DNA of 58,543 bases from a virus. Below the pieces are notes generated by a model, which saw only the letters and a list, made by a program, of their open reading frames with translations, had not been told where the DNA came from and searched no databases. A program made the translations under genes and the position numbers. Where the stretch lies: the IMG/VR virus record IMGVR_UViG_3300032241_002115, positions 1-58,543 of that record. One strand, written 5' to 3'. This document shows, piece by piece, positions 13,659 through 21,059 of the stretch; positions within the stretch are counted from its first letter, which is position 1, and each line of letters begins with the position of its first letter.

Positions 13659-14557
13659 CTAAAAACCATTACGAGTCGCATGAGATACTGATGAGATACG
13701 CTACTGAAACAGGAACTGGCAACCATGGTCATGATGATGACCTGGAGAGCATAGAAGAAGAAAAACTTCCAGGAACATCCAGTGTTAGTGGTAAAACACT
13801 GCTAGCGAATATATCCACTCAGGATAGCAATCCCACTGAAGTTACTGCTCCAACAGGCGTATCACATACAGAACTTGAAAAAGAACCTCCACTGGTAAAG
13901 AACGAAGGTCTATCCAGTGTTAGCCCTGGTTCACTATCCACACTGATAACTGGAAGGAAAACAATGAGTCTATCTGCAAGAATTGCATATGTTATGGAGA
14001 ATGGCCAGCCATACTGTAGCAATTGTGAGAGCTACTACCTGCCAGCCAGCATCGGTACAACAGCCTGTGTAAAATGTGGTCACATCGATAAAGATCTTTC
14101 TCATGTAGAAGGTGAAAATATATCTGATGAAGATGCTGGTCGTGACATTATTAAAACAACAGTCACAGCATCTGTAAATTTGGATACAACCGATGATTAT
14201 CTGAATCTTTTCAGTACCAAAGTAGCTACAGACAGTGATAACTACTACCGCGGCTACAATGATGCCATGAATGGTCTAGAACTGGATGAGGACCTGGCTC
14301 TGCTTAGTGATGACTACTACAATGGCTATGACCAGTACAAGCATTTTAACAAGCCAGCAAAAGACAGCGTCACACAAATGCTTTATGACCTAAAACCAAA
14401 AAGCAACCTTATTCCTCGAAACTGGGATAATGGTATGACTCCAGGCCAGACTGATGCTGGCCCACTACAGTTAACTGACGGTATTGGACGTGCTGCAGTA
14501 GCAAATCGCTTGCCTTTCCCAGTAGATGTTTTTGAAAAGTTCTTTGAGGTAGAATAA
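13649..14557 (+). CDS. Zinc-ribbon protein with internal tag-like motif, 302 aa
   Basis: The first ATG overlaps the previous gene. An internal ATG at 13691 would give MRYATETG, close to the shared tag, and could be the true start. After a low-complexity acidic region, residues about 115-150 contain YCSNCESYYLPASIG then ACVKCG, a four-Cys ribbon. Around residue 190 is LFSTKVATDSD, a K-V-A-T motif, followed by a Tyr/Asp-rich repeat (DDYYNGYDQY). The function is unknown. Confidence 0.7.
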   Translation: MGITKNHYESHEILMRYATETGTGNHGHDDDLESIEEEKLPGTSSVSGKTLLANISTQDSNPTEVTAPTGVSHTELEKEPPLVKNEGLSSVSPGSLSTLITGRKTMSLSARIAYVMENGQPYCSNCESYYLPASIGTTACVKCGHIDKDLSHVEGENISDEDAGRDIIKTTVTASVNLDTTDDYLNLFSTKVATDSDNYYRGYNDAMNGLELDEDLALLSDDYYNGYDQYKHFNKPAKDSVTQMLYDLKPKSNLIPRNWDNGMTPGQTDAGPLQLTDGIGRAAVANRLPFPVDVFEKFFEVE

Positions 14558-15237
14558 TGAATAACTGCCCTGTTTGTGATGATGGCAAGTTAATCACAAA
14601 GATCAGTAGCGCTGGCGAAGAAACGTTCTGCAATGATTGCCGACGTATTATTGCTAGTGCTACTCTAGGTTTTGTTTTCACAGCAGCAAGCGATGAAAAA
14701 GGCGTAGAAGACTGTAAGGGTCCAGAAAATGATCCTCGACCAGGTTTCAAAGGGCCTGGCAAGCGTGCCAAGTGTCATCTTTATGATCCAGGTGATGAAA
14801 GGCAAAAAGAGCGTGCTTATCAAAGAGCCAAGAACTCTGCTTACAGCTCACAAACCCGAGTTGTCATCTCCAGAGTGATTAATGGTACTGGTGGGTTCAC
14901 TCTCACTGACCCAGGTCGTAATCTTATTGGTGATCCTAGAGAGACCAGTCCAACAACACTGCAAAGCTCAGGTGGTGGTGCTACCACAGCTGCTGAGCAT
15001 GGTGCGATGGACATAAGCAATGCTACTGCACCCAATGGTGTGCAACCTAACAGCAACCTAAACTCTGCTAACCCATTAAACAGCGGCACAACTGCTAGTA
15101 AAAAAGTTTTGGCTCTTTTATCTGAATTTGATAGAAATAATATGGATATACGTGATTACATGGGCCCTGCTGTATGCACCAGCTGTAATGAACAGCATGG
15201 TGATGACGAATGTAAAAGACCAAACAAACCGTATTAG
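14557..15237 (+). CDS. N-terminal zinc-ribbon protein, 226 aa
   Basis: It begins MNNCPVCDDGKLITK and has a second pair CNDCRR, giving a typical zinc ribbon at residues 4-28. FTAASDEKG follows, then a basic segment, a low-complexity Asn/Thr/Gly stretch, and the motif TASKKVLALLSEFDRNN shared with the 336-aa protein. The C-terminus has another Cys cluster (CTSCNEQHGDDEC). Its start overlaps the preceding stop. The function is unknown; it is probably part of the cargo or inner-head set. Confidence 0.7.
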   Translation: MNNCPVCDDGKLITKISSAGEETFCNDCRRIIASATLGFVFTAASDEKGVEDCKGPENDPRPGFKGPGKRAKCHLYDPGDERQKERAYQRAKNSAYSSQTRVVISRVINGTGGFTLTDPGRNLIGDPRETSPTTLQSSGGGATTAAEHGAMDISNATAPNGVQPNSNLNSANPLNSGTTASKKVLALLSEFDRNNMDIRDYMGPAVCTSCNEQHGDDECKRPNKPY

Positions 15238-15262
15238 TAACTAGTAACAGAAAGAATGTACT

Positions 15263-15973
15263 ATGACATACGACAGTTTTGAAACACAGGTAAAGACAGC
15301 TGCAGCGAACACTTCGTGGTTCAATGGCACATCCGAGAGCATCTTTAATCGCCTGGATCTGCTAGAGGACCTGTTAAACAGAGCACGCACTGCTGCCAGC
15401 AACCCAAACGTTAACGATGGTGATCTACAGCGTTTTGCCAGCACAATTACCGAGCTGGCTACCGAAAAAGAACAGCTGGAAAAGATCGCCAGTGAATATG
15501 TTGACTTTGATGTTGAAGACTATCTGAATAGCCTGCCAGGTGGCACTGTTGCTAAAGAATATCGTTTGAGTAGTGCCGGCACCTATGACATCGGTGAAGA
15601 CGATGGTAGCCTGTTATTCAAGACAGCATCTGCTGTACAGTCAGAGTACGATGATGCTAACTGGATCAACTTTGTAACAGCTGGCGCTGAACTGTGGACA
15701 GAAGACCAGTCACATCACCTGCTGGACAGCCAGCTGAACACCAGAGAAGCAGCTGTTTTCTATGTAGAAAAGAAAACACTGCCCATCCTGGATGTTACCA
15801 AGCGTGCTGCTATCATTGACAACTTTGTTGACAACGTAGAGATCTGCAGACGTACAAAAGTAGCCAGCAACAGCTTCCGATCAGTCAAGGTTGCTAATGC
15901 TAACCGTCTTAAGGCTAATTTTGTACAAGATGCCCTTGAAGACTCGTTTGGGGACAGTGTAAACTGGTTCTGA
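15263..15973 (+). CDS. Hypothetical protein, 236 aa
   Basis: It begins MTYDSFETQVKTAAANTS, with a K-T-A-A site early. The body is helical and acidic (DLLEDLLNRARTAASN; ITELATEKEQLEKIAS). Several K/R-x-A-S/N motifs occur (LFKTASAVQ, RRTKVASNSF, SVKVANANRL). The C-terminus ends DSFGDSVNWF, with a terminal aromatic pair. Internal repeats of the K-x-A-S motif make it a candidate substrate of the head protease. No family is recognised. Confidence 0.7.
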   Translation: MTYDSFETQVKTAAANTSWFNGTSESIFNRLDLLEDLLNRARTAASNPNVNDGDLQRFASTITELATEKEQLEKIASEYVDFDVEDYLNSLPGGTVAKEYRLSSAGTYDIGEDDGSLLFKTASAVQSEYDDANWINFVTAGAELWTEDQSHHLLDSQLNTREAAVFYVEKKTLPILDVTKRAAIIDNFVDNVEICRRTKVASNSFRSVKVANANRLKANFVQDALEDSFGDSVNWF

Positions 15974-15974
15974 T

Positions 15975-16502
15975 ATGTCTGAACTTGAAAAACTAGATAT
16001 CTCAAGCCTCAAGCAGTTTAGGTTTGTTGGATCTGTAGAGCAAGAGCCGGTAGAAGCAGATAATGAAGCTGATCTGACCAACGCTCTGCAAAAACTACTG
16101 GCGGATGTGGCTACATTCTATCACATCGTGCATGAGGCTCACTGGAACGTTACTGGTAGTGATTTTTATCAGTACCACAAGTTCTTTGACGAGATAGTGA
16201 GTGATGTGTATGATAGCATTGATCCTATTGCGGAAAACATCCGTAAGCTTGGAGCAAAGCCAGCATATAGAATGTCAGAGCTGTTCAAACAAGCAACACT
16301 ACCAGATAATGATATAAAAACTGATAATGCAGTGTCACTATCTAGTACATTGGGTGATTTAAACAAAAAAATCATCACAACGCTTAAATCTACGTTTGAT
16401 AAAGCAAATAGCGACAACGAACAGGGTGTAGCTAACTTTATTGCTGAGCGTATTGATTCGCATCAAAAATGGCAGTGGTTCTTAGAGGCATCAACGGGAT
16501 GA
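15975..16502 (+). CDS. Dps-like ferritin, 175 aa
   Basis: Residues 35-175 match Dps, the DNA-protecting mini-ferritin. EAHWNVTGSDFYQYHKFFDE gives His56 and His68, and SIDPIAENI gives Asp83 and Glu87. The spacing of these four ferroxidase ligands (12, 27 and 31 residues) equals that of E. coli Dps H51/H63/D78/E82. Dps assembles into 12-mers that oxidise iron and often compact DNA. A 35-residue acidic N-terminal extension is unusual. The gene follows the 236-aa gene by one base and overlaps the next, suggesting that it is made with the structural proteins. Confidence 0.85.
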   Translation: MSELEKLDISSLKQFRFVGSVEQEPVEADNEADLTNALQKLLADVATFYHIVHEAHWNVTGSDFYQYHKFFDEIVSDVYDSIDPIAENIRKLGAKPAYRMSELFKQATLPDNDIKTDNAVSLSSTLGDLNKKIITTLKSTFDKANSDNEQGVANFIAERIDSHQKWQWFLEASTG

Positions 16503-16741
16503 AGGCTATGGATTCAACTGCAGCAGGTATTTCTCAGGTTGTTGCACTGGTTACAGCAATAAGAAGTAATCAGGAAGATATAGCCTACGAGATGGTGCTG
16601 GAATCAGATCCCATTGATCTGTTTAGTGCTCTTACAGGAGTGCTTCTAGGCGTACTCAGCCGTTTGTGCGATAATAGTGGTCTAACAATAGATCACTATC
16701 TTCAAGAGCTTGGCAGACTAGCATTTAAAAATGAATACTGA
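16499..16741 (+). CDS. Hypothetical helical protein, 80 aa
   Basis: It starts in the ATGA overlap with the Dps gene (MKAMDSTAAGISQVVALVTA). It is predicted all-helical, with a hydrophobic centre (LFSALTGVLLGVLSRLC). No family is recognised. It overlaps the following gene by 11 bases, so it is tightly coupled between Dps and a Cys-containing protein. Confidence 0.65.
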   Translation: MKAMDSTAAGISQVVALVTAIRSNQEDIAYEMVLESDPIDLFSALTGVLLGVLSRLCDNSGLTIDHYLQELGRLAFKNEY

Positions 16742-17045
16742 AGAATTATCAGCACAGCTTCCAGAAGGTATTGGCTTTAATACCGCAAAAGATGAAACCA
16801 TCGCTCTGGAGCTAGAAGAAGAAATAATCAACAGTACCAGTTGTAATAAATGCAGCCTGGTTTTTGAAAGTGTGCTGGTAAAGTTTGCCAGTGGTAAAAA
16901 TGAAGGTGTTGTCAGGATTGTTGGCAACAGCTCATCGGCCTGGAAGACATCTATGCCTAAAGACAGAGTGCGATCTGTTAAGCTGCTCAACGAAGCGCTA
17001 TTGAAAAAGATTGACACGCACAGAAAGATGATGCACAATGATTAA
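16731..17045 (+). CDS. Hypothetical protein, 104 aa
   Basis: It begins MNTEELSAQLPEGIGFNTAK. A single C-x2-C (STSCNKC) sits near residue 38, followed by VKFASGKNEG, a K-F-A-S motif, and a basic C-terminal half (KTSMPKDRVRSVKLL). No family is recognised. The stop overlaps the start of a 45-aa gene. Confidence 0.65.
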   Translation: MNTEELSAQLPEGIGFNTAKDETIALELEEEIINSTSCNKCSLVFESVLVKFASGKNEGVVRIVGNSSSAWKTSMPKDRVRSVKLLNEALLKKIDTHRKMMHND

Positions 17046-17175
17046 GTACAGTACAAACCCTGCACCGGATGCAAGAGCAATCACCAACAGCCCAACAGCA
17101 CCTATCAAGACCAAAGGTGGGCACGTAGAAGCAGCAGACGCCCTGGATCTTGACGCAGAAGATGCGAACGAATAG
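17038..17175 (+). CDS. Small tag-like protein, 45 aa
   Basis: The ATG at 17038 overlaps the preceding stop region. The product begins MIKYSTNPAPDARAITNSPT and ends DLDAEDANE. The opening MIKYS is the same as in the head protease (MIKYSAPTVG at 34268). A basic/aromatic head followed by a Pro-rich linker and acidic tail looks like a free targeting or scaffold peptide. The function is unknown. Confidence 0.6.
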   Translation: MIKYSTNPAPDARAITNSPTAPIKTKGGHVEAADALDLDAEDANE

Positions 17176-17188
17176 ATAAAGGATAATA

Positions 17189-18022
17189 GTGGCCGAGGAA
17201 CAGCCAGTAGTACACATCGTAATTCCTGATACACAGGCTAAAGACGGTGTACCAACAGATCACCTGACCTGGATTGGTCGGTATATCGTTGATGAGTACC
17301 ACAACAAGAATATCAAGATCATTCACCTGGGTGATCACGCTGACATGCCAAGCCTGTCTATGTACGACAAGGGCAAGAAAAGCATGGAGGGCCGTAGAGT
17401 AAAGGCTGACATTGAGGCAGCTAATCTGGCCTGGGAGATCTTGAACCAGCCACTTTACGACTATAACGATAACCGCCGCAGAACCAAGCACTCCATCTGG
17501 AACCCTGATCGATACATCCTGCTGGGTAACCATGAGGACCGTATCAACCGTGCCACAGAGAGTGACGCACAGATTGATGGCCTGTTCAGTACAGATGACC
17601 TGGACTATGCTCACACCGGCTGGAAGGTTTCTCCATTCAAGGAGATCCTCTGGCTGGATGGTGTAGCTTATAGTCACTTCTTCTATAACCCCATGACAGG
17701 CATGCCATATGGTGGGAATATCGAGACACGACTCAAGACTGTAGGCCATACCTTCACCATGGGTCACCAGCAAACCCTGATGTACGGCTTGAGGTTCGTT
17801 GCTGGTAAAAGCCAGCACGGCCTGGTGGCTGGTGCCTGTTACCTGCATGATGAGGACTACAAGGGGCCACAGGGAAATGCTCACTGGCGTGGCATCATTG
17901 TCAAGCATCAGGTAATCGATGGTAGCTATGACCCCATGTTTGTTAGCTTGGATTATCTGTGCAGGCGCTATGAAGGAACCAGCCTGGAACGGTTTAAAAA
18001 GCTCAAGTATCCACATATGTAG
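17189..18022 (+). CDS. Calcineurin-like metallophosphoesterase, 277 aa, GTG start
   Basis: The motifs of the calcineurin-like phosphoesterase family occur in order: IPDTQ (Asp14), HLGDHAD (Asp49, Asp52), LLGNHEDR (Asn114, His115) and VGHTFTMGHQQ with the downstream His residues. These bind two metals and hydrolyse phosphodiesters or phosphomonoesters. The start is GTG, with AAAGGA six bases upstream. Related phage proteins are annotated as phosphoesterases, sometimes acting on DNA or cyclic nucleotides; the substrate here is unknown. Confidence 0.85.
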   Translation: MAEEQPVVHIVIPDTQAKDGVPTDHLTWIGRYIVDEYHNKNIKIIHLGDHADMPSLSMYDKGKKSMEGRRVKADIEAANLAWEILNQPLYDYNDNRRRTKHSIWNPDRYILLGNHEDRINRATESDAQIDGLFSTDDLDYAHTGWKVSPFKEILWLDGVAYSHFFYNPMTGMPYGGNIETRLKTVGHTFTMGHQQTLMYGLRFVAGKSQHGLVAGACYLHDEDYKGPQGNAHWRGIIVKHQVIDGSYDPMFVSLDYLCRRYEGTSLERFKKLKYPHM

Positions 18023-18025
18023 TAT

Positions 18026-19045
18026 ATGAATACTGCGAAAAACTCTGGGCGAAAAAACTTCAAGTGTATTTTTAATGATTATATCACTGATGAGAATCGT
18101 GATGCAGTCGTTCAGTCAGTTATATCACAGTTCCAGGGTTATAACGCTAACCCAGAGGTTACTCTGATTGACAGAGGCTTTGTGCTGTCTCTAGATCTTA
18201 GTGCTGACCTTTCGGAGCTGTCTGTACGTGATAAAATCCTGTGGAACAGATTCATTGAGCGCGTGACCACTCAGGATAGTATCCGCAAGATACAGATATT
18301 GAAGCTACCACAGATGGCCTCACAACAGGGCTCTGTTGGTGCCTTTGGTCCACATGCTACACCGTCTGGTAACACTGGTGTTGATGAAGTGGATGGCAAT
18401 CCTCATCAGGAATATCGTATTGATAATGCTGATCGCCCTGATGGCCCACCATTCACAGCTAGTGTAAAGCTTGCTGATCCTAGTGAGCTGATTCCTGCAA
18501 TCTATGGTCCTGGCGCAGAGCACGGCACACCAACGGATCCTGACCTGCGTAGTGATATCACTAATCCGACTGCAGAGCACAATACAAAGCTGGATTCTGG
18601 TAAGAGCTCCAGCCGACTGTATGGATTCAGAGTTATATCATTTCAAAGCGACACTGGTGGCAGCTTTACTCTGAACAAACCCAATGATTATGGCGCTGAT
18701 ATAAATAACACGCATGCACTGCAGGGAACCAATGAAGATCTTGCAATGCTGCCACGTGGCAACTTCTATAATACAGATATTAATAACGAACGAGGCACCA
18801 GAACAGGTGTAGAAACAGTATCCAGGGGTGATGAAGCTAGTTCTGCTCCACTAGCACTTGCTTCTAAAGACACTGAACAAAAGCCAGTATTCCCTGGTCC
18901 AAATGCAGCAACTTATGCAGTATTGGGTATAGATGAAGAAGATGACCCAACACATGCCATGGGTGGTATAGCAACTGGAAGTATTCACTTTGGTCTTAAC
19001 GAAACATATGATTATCTAGGTGATGTAGATGGCGAAGATTTTTAA
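18026..19045 (+). CDS. Hypothetical protein, 339 aa
   Basis: The first 95 residues form a folded domain (CIFNDYITDENRDAVVQSVI; hydrophobic beta-strands near 40-60). After a KLPQMASQQGS motif the protein becomes low-complexity and rich in Gly, Pro, Asp and Asn, including LALASKDTEQ. The two M/L-A-S sites flank the linker and resemble the proposed processing motif. It overlaps the following gene by 17 bases. No family is recognised. Confidence 0.65.
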   Translation: MNTAKNSGRKNFKCIFNDYITDENRDAVVQSVISQFQGYNANPEVTLIDRGFVLSLDLSADLSELSVRDKILWNRFIERVTTQDSIRKIQILKLPQMASQQGSVGAFGPHATPSGNTGVDEVDGNPHQEYRIDNADRPDGPPFTASVKLADPSELIPAIYGPGAEHGTPTDPDLRSDITNPTAEHNTKLDSGKSSSRLYGFRVISFQSDTGGSFTLNKPNDYGADINNTHALQGTNEDLAMLPRGNFYNTDINNERGTRTGVETVSRGDEASSAPLALASKDTEQKPVFPGPNAATYAVLGIDEEDDPTHAMGGIATGSIHFGLNETYDYLGDVDGEDF

Positions 19046-19589
19046 AAGATACGAATGTGGCCAGGCCCCTAGCAAGTTTGCACCGGGTGACTTTATTCTG
19101 GTATCAACTAATGGCATTATGGCCAGGTTTATCAGATTTGGTCAGTTCATTAGATACCATGGCAAGATGCGCCCGTTTTCTCACTGGAATCACACTGCCA
19201 TGGTGGTCAGTGAATCTGGTGATATAGTAGAGGCAGTTGGTCGTGGAGTAATCACCAGTAGCATCCACGACTACGATGATGTAGAGTACTACTATGTCAG
19301 CACCAAGCTGAACAAGCAGAGCCGCGATCAGGTTGTCGCTGCAGCTAACAGCTTCTTAAAAGACAAGTATTCCTGGATAACCATCTTTAGTATCGCAATA
19401 GAACTGCTCACAGGTGTCAAGGTGCAGCTAACACAATCCAACACCATGATCTGTAGCGCAGTAGTAGGACAGAGCCTGTGGGCTGGTGGTATCATCTTTG
19501 ATACCAACCCCTATCAGATGATGCCAGCAGACCTGGCATGTGCGTTCAACATAAAACTTGAAGAAAGCTTGACTACGCCAAATTCTTGA
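19029..19589 (+). CDS. Permuted papain-fold (YiiX/NlpC-P60-like) protein, 186 aa
   Basis: APGDFILVSTNG, then SHWNHTAMVVSESGDIVEAV, then NTMICSAVVGQS give the circularly permuted order His55, Glu68, Cys142. This is typical of the YiiX-type branch of the NlpC/P60 superfamily, which hydrolyses amide or ester bonds, sometimes in lipids or peptidoglycan peptides. There is no signal peptide. It sits directly upstream of a short gene and a holin-like gene, so a role in lysis or entry is possible. Confidence 0.7.
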   Translation: MAKIFKRYECGQAPSKFAPGDFILVSTNGIMARFIRFGQFIRYHGKMRPFSHWNHTAMVVSESGDIVEAVGRGVITSSIHDYDDVEYYYVSTKLNKQSRDQVVAAANSFLKDKYSWITIFSIAIELLTGVKVQLTQSNTMICSAVVGQSLWAGGIIFDTNPYQMMPADLACAFNIKLEESLTTPNS

Positions 19590-19592
19590 ATT

Positions 19593-19784
19593 ATGATGAA
19601 AATCATGAAAAACAAGATAACTGTAGTTATTAGCTACGATGCATTAAACATCCAAAGTGATGAACTGGCCAGTCAAGAGATCAATGAAACCATCAGTGGT
19701 CTTATGAACAGCTTGCGCACTCAGGTAAACAATGCTCAAGTAACCGTAAAGTTCCAAAACTTTACATTGAAGTCACAAAACTAA
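19593..19784 (+). CDS. Hypothetical protein, 63 aa
   Basis: It begins MMKIMKNKITVVISYDALNI and is a small alpha/beta protein ending VTVKFQNFTLKSQN. No domain is recognised. It lies between the permuted papain-fold gene and the holin-like gene, nine bases from the latter, whose ribosome site (AAGGAG) immediately follows its stop. Confidence 0.6.
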   Translation: MMKIMKNKITVVISYDALNIQSDELASQEINETISGLMNSLRTQVNNAQVTVKFQNFTLKSQN

Positions 19785-19793
19785 GGAGATAAT

Positions 19794-20153
19794 ATGTCAT
19801 TGAATGTAAACCGTCTGTTTCAGACCACAACTGTTCGTAATGTTGTTCGCGGAGCAGTTTCCAGCATTGTAGGTGCACTGGTAGCCTGGGGGACCACCAA
19901 GTGGGCCAGCCTGAGTACTGGTAGCCTGTCATATCTGGTACCAGTGTTCTCGAGTGCATACTTTGGTCTGATCCACCTATTGGAGGGCAAGTACCCACAA
20001 CTGGGTTGGCTTTTGGGTGTTCTGCCAAACAAGCCAGAGGTTGTAGTGCCAGCGCCAGTGCCCGCACCAGAGCCAGCGCCAGTTCCTGTCAAGGAGAATG
20101 ACCCAGTGGCCAATAAGGCACCTGCTGCCAAGAAGGCTGCACCAAAGAAGTAG
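19794..20153 (+). CDS. Holin-like membrane protein, 119 aa
   Basis: AAGGAGAT precedes the start. Two hydrophobic helices (about residues 17-34, GAVSSIVGALVAWG, and 44-61, LSYLVPVFSSAYFGLI) are followed by a short loop, a Pro/Ala/Val repeat (PAPVPAPEPAPVPV) and a Lys/Ala-rich tail ending KKAAPKK. A two-helix topology with a highly charged C-terminus is typical of phage holins and of small actinophage membrane proteins. The function is inferred from topology and the neighbouring hydrolase-like gene. Confidence 0.6.
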   Translation: MSLNVNRLFQTTTVRNVVRGAVSSIVGALVAWGTTKWASLSTGSLSYLVPVFSSAYFGLIHLLEGKYPQLGWLLGVLPNKPEVVVPAPVPAPEPAPVPVKENDPVANKAPAAKKAAPKK

Positions 20154-20160
20154 TAGTTTT

Positions 20161-20183
20161 TCCCTGGTAGCTCAATTGGCAGA
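20161..20183 (+). pseudogene. 5' fragment of an interrupted tRNA-Asn
   Basis: TCCCTGGTAGCTCAATTGGC followed by AGA is the acceptor strand and D-arm start of an actinobacterial-type tRNA-Asn, but the D-stem 3' strand is missing and HNH leader DNA follows. Its acceptor TCCCTGG pairs over seven positions (two G-U) with CTGGGGA at 20792-20798, as if one tRNA had been split by an insertion. Confidence 0.65.
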
Positions 20184-20235
20184 AACATTTATTAACTCAA
20201 TGATGTAATAATTATGTTTTGTTATACTATCTAGT

Positions 20236-20676
20236 ATGATAAACAAAAATGTTATTGCAGTTAATAAAAGAAGACGAAAGCTAAAGGCTCTTGTTGTTGA
20301 ATACATGGGAGAAAGATGTCATCGATGTGGTTGGGATGAGCACCAATCCGGTTTAATCCCACACCATGTCGATGAAAGCAAAAAATCTTTCAGTATAGGT
20401 ACTGGTGGTCAAACCAGAAGCTGGGAAAAAAATAAACAAGAATGTAATAAATGTATTCTTCTATGCGCAAACTGTCACCATGTAATACATGCAACTAATG
20501 AAGAATATTATTTTAATGAAGATAATATACCTAAATATAATGATTCTATAGGAGAAAAAGCACATAAACAACTGCCTAACTGCCTAGATTGTGGTAAAGA
20601 AATATCAGTTAGAGCCTTGCGTTGTAAATCATGCAATGGTAAAATGAATGCATTAAAAAGATCCGCCCTAGCATAA
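20236..20676 (+). CDS. HNH homing-type endonuclease, 146 aa
   Basis: CHRCGWDEHQSGLIPHHVDE (Cys28/31, His43/44) and ILLCANCHHVIHA (Cys77/80, His81/82/85) form an HNH nuclease core with a structural zinc. A C-terminal zinc finger (CLDCGKEISVRALRCKSC) probably binds DNA. The gene is visibly more AT-rich than its neighbours, and its last 15 bases overlap a tRNA-Asn gene. It sits inside a tRNA cluster whose flanking tRNA-Asn copies are broken, typical of a recently arrived mobile HNH gene. Confidence 0.8.
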   Translation: MINKNVIAVNKRRRKLKALVVEYMGERCHRCGWDEHQSGLIPHHVDESKKSFSIGTGGQTRSWEKNKQECNKCILLCANCHHVIHATNEEYYFNEDNIPKYNDSIGEKAHKQLPNCLDCGKEISVRALRCKSCNGKMNALKRSALA

Positions 20677-20732
20677 TGGCAATGCACCAAACTGTTAATT
20701 TGCAAGATCTTGGTTCGAATCCAAGGGGCGGA
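20662..20732 (+). tRNA. tRNA-Asn(GTT)
   Basis: Acceptor TCCGCCC/GGGCGGA, D-arm GCAT/ATGC, anticodon loop CTGTTAA (GTT, Asn) and T-arm CTTGG-TTCGAAT-CCAAG all fold. The anticodon stem has one mismatch at its base. CCA is not encoded. Its 5' end overlaps the end of the HNH gene. It may replace the interrupted tRNA-Asn. Confidence 0.8.
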
Positions 20733-20738
20733 GCATAA

Positions 20739-20799
20739 TCCTCATATGGTAGGCTGACTGTTAATCAGCGGGTTCCTGGTTCGAGTCCAGGCTGGGGAG
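20739..20799 (+). pseudogene. Degenerate tRNA-Asn(GTT) lacking a D-stem
   Basis: The anticodon arm GCTGA-CTGTTAA-TCAGC and the T-arm CCTGG-TTCGAGT-CCAGG are perfect, but only ATGGTAG stands between the acceptor and anticodon stems. The local 5' strand TCCTCAT pairs imperfectly with CTGGGGA. Either it is a deleted second tRNA-Asn copy, or it is the 3' half of the tRNA split at 20183. Confidence 0.6.
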
Positions 20800-20803
20800 C
20801 TTT

Positions 20804-20891
20804 AGGAAGGATGCCCTGTATCGTAAGAACAGGGAGTCTGTTCGATCAATGCGCTAGGTGACCTCTACGAACAGGGTGCTGACTCCTTCCT
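20804..20891 (+). ncRNA. Structured 88-base RNA candidate in the tRNA cluster
   Basis: AGGAAGG (20804-20810) pairs perfectly with CCTTCCT (20885-20891), like a tRNA acceptor stem. Inside are a CCCTGT/ACAGGG hairpin (20814-20834), AGTC/GACT (835-838 with 881-884) and TGTTCG/CGAACA (839-844 with 868-873). A second ACAGGG (20871-20876) could compete for CCCTGT. The length equals a class II tRNA, but there is no T-arm, so a known tRNA is unlikely. Confidence 0.5.
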
Positions 20892-20897
20892 ATACAA

Positions 20898-20976
20898 CCG
20901 GAGAGGTGCTGCGTTGGTTGCGGCAGTGGAGCTTATATCTCCATGGACACAGGTTCAATTCCTGTTCTCCGGACCA
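20898..20976 (+). tRNA. tRNA-Ile(TAT)
   Basis: Acceptor CCGGAGA/TCTCCGG, D-arm TGCTG/CGGCA, anticodon stem TGGAG/CTCCA with loop CTTATAT (anticodon TAT), T-arm ACAGG-TTCAATT-CCTGT and an encoded CCA. A UAU anticodon reads AUA directly, without the lysidine-modified CAU tRNA normally used by bacteria. Position 8 is G, not the usual T. Confidence 0.8.
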
Positions 20977-21059
20977 TTTAAAACAACTCCAGTACCACCT
21001 AGATAATGTAGGGTTTTCTACATGTCCAGCGCCACAAGTGGCAGAATACGGAGATTATC

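Noticed and set aside
17105-18016. A 303-codon minus-strand frame opposite the phosphoesterase gene
   Set aside because: The + strand frame has the full set of phosphoesterase motifs and a ribosome site; the antisense frame has neither.
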